Below are positions 60,178 to 64,000 of a stretch of DNA of 64,000 bases, piece after piece. The DNA is from G963666535 sp963666535 (GTDB taxonomy: Bacteria; Bacillota; Clostridia; Oscillospirales; Oscillospiraceae), in assembly GCA_963666535.1 (NCBI GenBank), contig OY762913.1:248001-312000 (forward strand), read 5' to 3'. Within the stretch, counting starts at the first letter, position 1, and each line of letters begins with the position of its first letter. The position numbers were made by a program, and so were the translations under genes. The notes beneath the pieces are model-generated. The model ran no database searches. It was given only the letters and a program-made list of their open reading frames with translations, and was not told the origin of the DNA.

Positions 60178-61224
60178 ATGGATTATTTGTATCAACTGGC
60201 CCGAGACCGTGTCATGGCCGGACGAACCTGCGTCCTGACCGTTATTCTGGAGAGCTCCGGCTCCACTCCCCGGGGCTGCGGAGCCAGTATGCTGGTGGAC
60301 GAAGCCGGCCTGATTACCGGCACCATCGGCGGCGGTGCCATGGAAGGCCTGGCCATTGAAAAGGCGCAGGCCGCAGCCGTCACCGGGCAGCACGAGACCT
60401 TTTCCTTCGACCTGCACGGCACCAGCGCCCTCACCTCAGACTTTATCTGTGGTGGCAGCGGAACCGTGTTCCTCTATGCCTTTACTTACCGGGATTTACC
60501 GGTTCTGAACGAACTATGTCACCAGCTTTCGAACGGGCTCGCCTCCTTTTTGCTACTGCGCGCCGATGAGTCCGGCACGCCCCGCAGCTACTGTGTCACC
60601 GACAGCTGGGAGGTCATTTCCGGTGAGGAACTGGCGCCCTTCACTGAAAAGCTGCTGGTCGGCATGTGCAAAGCGCCCGGGGTGCATGACGACCCTGCCC
60701 TCATCTGGCAGGAAAAAGTTGCCCCAGAAAACACCGTATATCTCATGGGCGGCGGACATGTGGCGCAGTCTCTGGCGCAGGCCGCCGAGCTGGCCGGTTT
60801 CCGCACCGTGGTGGTGGACGACCGGGAGGAATTTGCAAACCCCGCCCGCTTCCCCGCCTCCCGCTGCATTGTCTGTGCGGAATATGATGAGCTTCTGTTG
60901 GAGGATATCACCCCTGCCGATTATATTGTAGTCGTTACCCGCGGTCACAAGGCCGACCGGATTGCGCTGGACTGGGCGCTGAAAACCCGTGCCTGCTACA
61001 TCGGCATGATTGGCAGCATCCCCAAGCGTGATCTCATCTACAATGAACTGCGCCGTCAGGGCGTGCCTCAGTCCAGACTGGACGAGGTGTATTCCCCCAT
61101 CGGTATAAAATTAGGTGGCCGTACCCCCGGTGAAATCGCCATCTCGATTGCCGCAGAACTGATTTCCGTTCGCTCCCGATTGGCCAAAGCCGCCGGGACT
61201 CACGAACATTCAAAACGCGCCTGA
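60178..61224 (+). CDS. xdhC: XdhC-family molybdenum cofactor insertion protein
   Basis: A 348-residue maturation factor that binds molybdenum cofactor and hands it to xanthine-dehydrogenase-type enzymes. The N-terminal XdhC/CoxI domain has ESSGSTPRGCGASM, and the C-terminal Rossmann domain has VYLMGGGHVAQSLA followed by YIVVVTRGHKAD. Some members also help sulfurate the cofactor. AGGAGG precedes the ATG; the gene starts 9 bp after the phosphatase-HD gene and lies 94 bp before the hydroxylase gene it should serve. Confidence 0.93.
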   Translation: MDYLYQLARDRVMAGRTCVLTVILESSGSTPRGCGASMLVDEAGLITGTIGGGAMEGLAIEKAQAAAVTGQHETFSFDLHGTSALTSDFICGGSGTVFLYAFTYRDLPVLNELCHQLSNGLASFLLLRADESGTPRSYCVTDSWEVISGEELAPFTEKLLVGMCKAPGVHDDPALIWQEKVAPENTVYLMGGGHVAQSLAQAAELAGFRTVVVDDREEFANPARFPASRCIVCAEYDELLLEDITPADYIVVVTRGHKADRIALDWALKTRACYIGMIGSIPKRDLIYNELRRQGVPQSRLDEVYSPIGIKLGGRTPGEIAISIAAELISVRSRLAKAAGTHEHSKRA

Positions 61225-61318
61225 CTCGCATAAATCCGGAAGATATTCCGTTTGAGTCTGTGAATTTCCCGCTTTAGGGGTGGGCACGGTGGAAAGTGCC
61301 CGGAAAGGAAGTAATGCT

Positions 61319-64000
61319 ATGAGTGAACCCAATCAGATTAAAGGTTACGAGCGCATCCACCTCACCATCAACGGCGTGGATCGTCCCGTTATCTGCGACC
61401 CGGCCAAGGACACCCTGTCCACTGTTATCCGCCGTATGGGCCTGACCGGCACCAAAGTGGGCTGCAACACCGGTGTGTGCGGTGCCTGTACCATCGTGCT
61501 CAACGGCGAGCTGTGCCGCTCCTGCGTCAAGAAGATGAAGAGCGTTCCCGAGTACAGCGAAATCATCACCATTGAGGGCATCGGCACGCCCCAGCACCTC
61601 CATCCCATTCAGCAGGCCTGGGTCACCTACGGCGGCATTCAGTGCGGCTTCTGCACCCCCGGCTTTATCGTCTCCACTTATGTGCTGCTACAGAAGAACC
61701 CCTCTCCCACCCGCGAAGAGGTGCGCGACTGGTTCCAGAAGAACCACAACATCTGCCGCTGCACCGGCTTTAAGCCCATTGTCGATTCCGTCATGGCTGC
61801 CGCCAAGGTGATGCGCGGCGAGGCCACCATGGAAGATATTACTTATGATTTCGCCGGCGAGACCGAGATTTACGGTTCCTCCCGCCCCCGTCCTTCCGCC
61901 ATTGCCAAGGCTTGCGGTCTGATGGACTACGGCGACGACATTAAACTGAAAATGCCCGAAGGCGTGGCTCATCTGGCCGTTACTTTGGCCGCCGAGCCCC
62001 ACGCCCGCATTCTCAGCATCGACACCTCCGAGGCCGAGGCCATGCCCGGCGTCATCCGTGTCCTCACGGGTAAGGATGTAAAGGGCAACAACAATGTGGA
62101 CACCCCTCCCGTCATCCCCCGATGGAAGGGCACCGGCACACCGCCCTTCCCCGTCATCGCCACCGACAAAATCAACCGCAAAGGCGATGTGGTTGCTCTG
62201 GTTGCCGCTGATACCGAGGAGCATGCGCGTGCCGCTGCCGCAAAGGTGAAACAGAATCTGGAAGTTCTTCCTGCATACTTCACCTTCCCCGAGGCCTGCA
62301 TGCCCAACGCCATTCAGCTGCATGACACCTGCCCCAACTCCTATTTGGAGGCTCCCGTGCTGAAGGGCGAGGACCCCGAGAACCTGTTTGACGATGCCGC
62401 TTACTGTGTAGAGGGCAGCTTCCACTCCCAGCACGAGCCCCACCTGTCCATTGAGAGCGATGTCTGCCAGGGTTACTACGACACCGACGGCAACGTGGTG
62501 GTTCAGTGTAAGACTCAGGCTGTGGGTGAGGGCCGCGAGTCCATTGCGCAGGCCTGTGGCATCCCCATGGAGCAGCTGCGCCTCATCGGCAACCCCGTGG
62601 GCGGCTCCTTCGGCTACTCCGTCACCGCCAACACCTATGCCATCACCGCTACCGCCGTGCAGAATCTGGGTATCCCCGTCACCCTGTCTCTCAGCTATGA
62701 GGAGTACCTCCATGTCACCGGCAAGCGCTCCGCCACCTACACCAACGGCAAACTGGCCTGCGACGAAAACGGAAAAATCATTGCCGCCGAGTATGATTTG
62801 GGTATGGATCACGGCGCTTACGCCGGCATGGCCAGCAAGATTTTCAACAACATGATTTCCGTCGGTTTCCACGGCTACAATGTGCCCAACATTAAGGCTT
62901 TGGCCCGCGGCGGTGTTTCCAACCACGCCTTCAACGCCGCCTACCGCGGATTCGGCGCACCTCAGATTTATACCTGCACCGAGGCCCTCATGGACATGAT
63001 GGCCGAGAAGATGAACATGGACCCCTGGCAGTTCCGTTACAACAACTTGCTGCAGCCCGGCGAAAAAACCATCAACAACCGCCCCCTGCGCCTTTACAGC
63101 TATCAGAAACTGATGGAAATGCTGAAGCCCCACTATGATGAGTTTAAGGCCGAAGCCGAGAAGGCACAGGCCGAGGGCCGCCATGTTGGCGTGGGTATTG
63201 GCATGGGTGGATTCCTGTGCACTCTGGGCATGTGGGACAAAGCCGACAACGATCTGGAGCTGCTGCCCGACGGCAAGATTGCCGTTTACAACACCTGGGA
63301 AGATATGGGCCAGGGCGGCGACATCGGTTCCCTCACCGTCACCGTTAAGGCACTGGAAGAGATGAAGGTCAACCCCGACTGCATCCGTCTGGTAATGAAC
63401 GACTCCCACCGCTGCCCCGACTCCGGCGTGGCCGCCGGCAGCCGCAGCCATATCATGAACGGCCGTGCCGTTGCCGCCGCCGCTGAACTGCTCATTGCCG
63501 CCATGAAAAAGGCAGACGGCACCTATCGCACCTATGACGAGATGGTGGCCGAGGGCATCCCCACCCGCTACACCGGCCATGTGGACAACATGAACAAGGG
63601 CATCGACCCTGGTCTGGATCCCAACACCGGCGAGGGCCAGAAGGACGGTGAGTACATGTACGGCGCCAACTGTGCTCTGGTGGAAGTGGATGTGAACACC
63701 GGCAAGACCAAGGTGCTGCGATTCGCCTGCTGCGCTGACATTGGCGTCATCGGCAATAAGCTGGCTGTGGACGGTCAGGCCTTCGGCGGCATCTCCCACT
63801 GCATCGGCTTCGCCCTCAGTGAGGACTATCAGGACATTAAGAAGCATCGCAATATGATTGCCTGCGGCATTCCCCAGATACTTGACATCCCCGACGATAT
63901 TCGGGTAGAATATCTGGAGACGCCCCGCGGTGAGCTGGGTGCCTTCGGCTCCTCTGGCTGCTCCGAGGTGTTCCAGTCCTCCGGCCACATGGCTGTCATC
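61319..64000 (+). CDS. Molybdopterin-dependent aldehyde oxidoreductase/hydroxylase, cut by the window edge
   Basis: Single-chain xanthine-oxidase-family enzyme like Desulfovibrio Mop (907 residues); 894 residues are visible, so only the last few tens are missing. The plant-type [2Fe-2S] cluster has C49, C54, C57 and C69; the second [2Fe-2S] has C109, C112, C146 and C148 (QCGFC, CRC). The molybdenum domain follows from about residue 180, with GGSFGYSV and AAYRGFGAPQ loops. The catalytic glutamate is E883 in GSSGCSEVFQ. The ATG at 61319 has AAGGAAG 8 bp upstream. It oxidises an aldehyde or N-heterocycle using cofactor prepared by the upstream genes. The substrate is unknown. Confidence 0.93.
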   Translation, partial: MSEPNQIKGYERIHLTINGVDRPVICDPAKDTLSTVIRRMGLTGTKVGCNTGVCGACTIVLNGELCRSCVKKMKSVPEYSEIITIEGIGTPQHLHPIQQAWVTYGGIQCGFCTPGFIVSTYVLLQKNPSPTREEVRDWFQKNHNICRCTGFKPIVDSVMAAAKVMRGEATMEDITYDFAGETEIYGSSRPRPSAIAKACGLMDYGDDIKLKMPEGVAHLAVTLAAEPHARILSIDTSEAEAMPGVIRVLTGKDVKGNNNVDTPPVIPRWKGTGTPPFPVIATDKINRKGDVVALVAADTEEHARAAAAKVKQNLEVLPAYFTFPEACMPNAIQLHDTCPNSYLEAPVLKGEDPENLFDDAAYCVEGSFHSQHEPHLSIESDVCQGYYDTDGNVVVQCKTQAVGEGRESIAQACGIPMEQLRLIGNPVGGSFGYSVTANTYAITATAVQNLGIPVTLSLSYEEYLHVTGKRSATYTNGKLACDENGKIIAAEYDLGMDHGAYAGMASKIFNNMISVGFHGYNVPNIKALARGGVSNHAFNAAYRGFGAPQIYTCTEALMDMMAEKMNMDPWQFRYNNLLQPGEKTINNRPLRLYSYQKLMEMLKPHYDEFKAEAEKAQAEGRHVGVGIGMGGFLCTLGMWDKADNDLELLPDGKIAVYNTWEDMGQGGDIGSLTVTVKALEEMKVNPDCIRLVMNDSHRCPDSGVAAGSRSHIMNGRAVAAAAELLIAAMKKADGTYRTYDEMVAEGIPTRYTGHVDNMNKGIDPGLDPNTGEGQKDGEYMYGANCALVEVDVNTGKTKVLRFACCADIGVIGNKLAVDGQAFGGISHCIGFALSEDYQDIKKHRNMIACGIPQILDIPDDIRVEYLETPRGELGAFGSSGCSEVFQSSGHMAVI

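Noticed and set aside
61688..63988. Very long open frame opposite the molybdenum hydroxylase gene
   Set aside because: It is a codon-bias shadow: the plus-strand frame carries every iron-sulfur cysteine and molybdenum loop, while the opposite frame has no domain or ribosome site.

Overview
The window looks like a chromosomal segment of a strictly anaerobic gut-type member of the Clostridia, most likely Oscillospiraceae (Flavonifractor, Intestinimonas or Oscillibacter relatives). This rests on the high-GC Firmicute gene style with AGGAGG ribosome sites, a glycyl radical enzyme system, a DUF975 membrane protein, S-layer-homology proteins, Tn4451-type transposon genes and a molybdenum hydroxylase cluster. 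No rRNA is present, so the genus is inference.

Layout. 0-6.7 kb: the end of a sugar-cation symporter gene, a LysR regulator, two tandem glycyl-radical activases and one glycyl radical enzyme (catalytic Cys445, radical Gly782). 7-9 kb: a pentapeptide-repeat protein and a zinc alcohol dehydrogenase, with dispersed hairpin-rich repeats around them. 9.6-14.8 kb (minus): methyltransferase, DUF975 protein, beta-CASP nuclease, pyruvate kinase. 15-19 kb: a ClC channel, then an MBOAT acyltransferase with its AlgX/DHHW partner (envelope O-acetylation). 19.4-26.9 kb: a damaged ECF sigma/anti-sigma pair followed by secreted proteins and an expanded family of paralogous lipoproteins with duplicated terminator-promoter cassettes. 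27-31.6 kb (minus): crcB, folA, thyA, mtaB and a CbxX-type AAA ATPase. 31.8-38.7 kb: a Big2 surface protein, nadE, a split chromate transporter, an anion transporter and cysK.

38.8-51.9 kb is accessory. An AT-rich LytTR/GHKL two-component operon with a hypothetical protein lies beside a Tn4451-family mobilizable element. The element has a TnpX-type recombinase, TnpV and TnpW at its ends. Between them it carries an ECF sigma, membrane protein and ABC exporter cassette, two sigma-like regulators and a decayed relaxase. 52-54.9 kb returns to core-like genes: rhomboid, a 38-residue ORF and an SLH protein. 55.2-57.5 kb holds a second serine recombinase and a tandem duplication running into tRNA-Ala(CGC). 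57.8-64 kb: a degraded MFS gene, then a molybdenum hydroxylase operon (MobA-like nucleotidyltransferase, a frameshifted phosphatase-HD protein, XdhC, and an aldehyde oxidoreductase cut by the window edge).

The most novel items are three. First, a family of palindrome-array repeats with about 19-bp terminal inverted repeats that sit in the leaders of a glycyl-radical activase gene and nadE. Second, the orphan glycyl radical enzyme with two activases. Third, the Tn4451-like element whose cargo is a self-contained sigma/ABC module.
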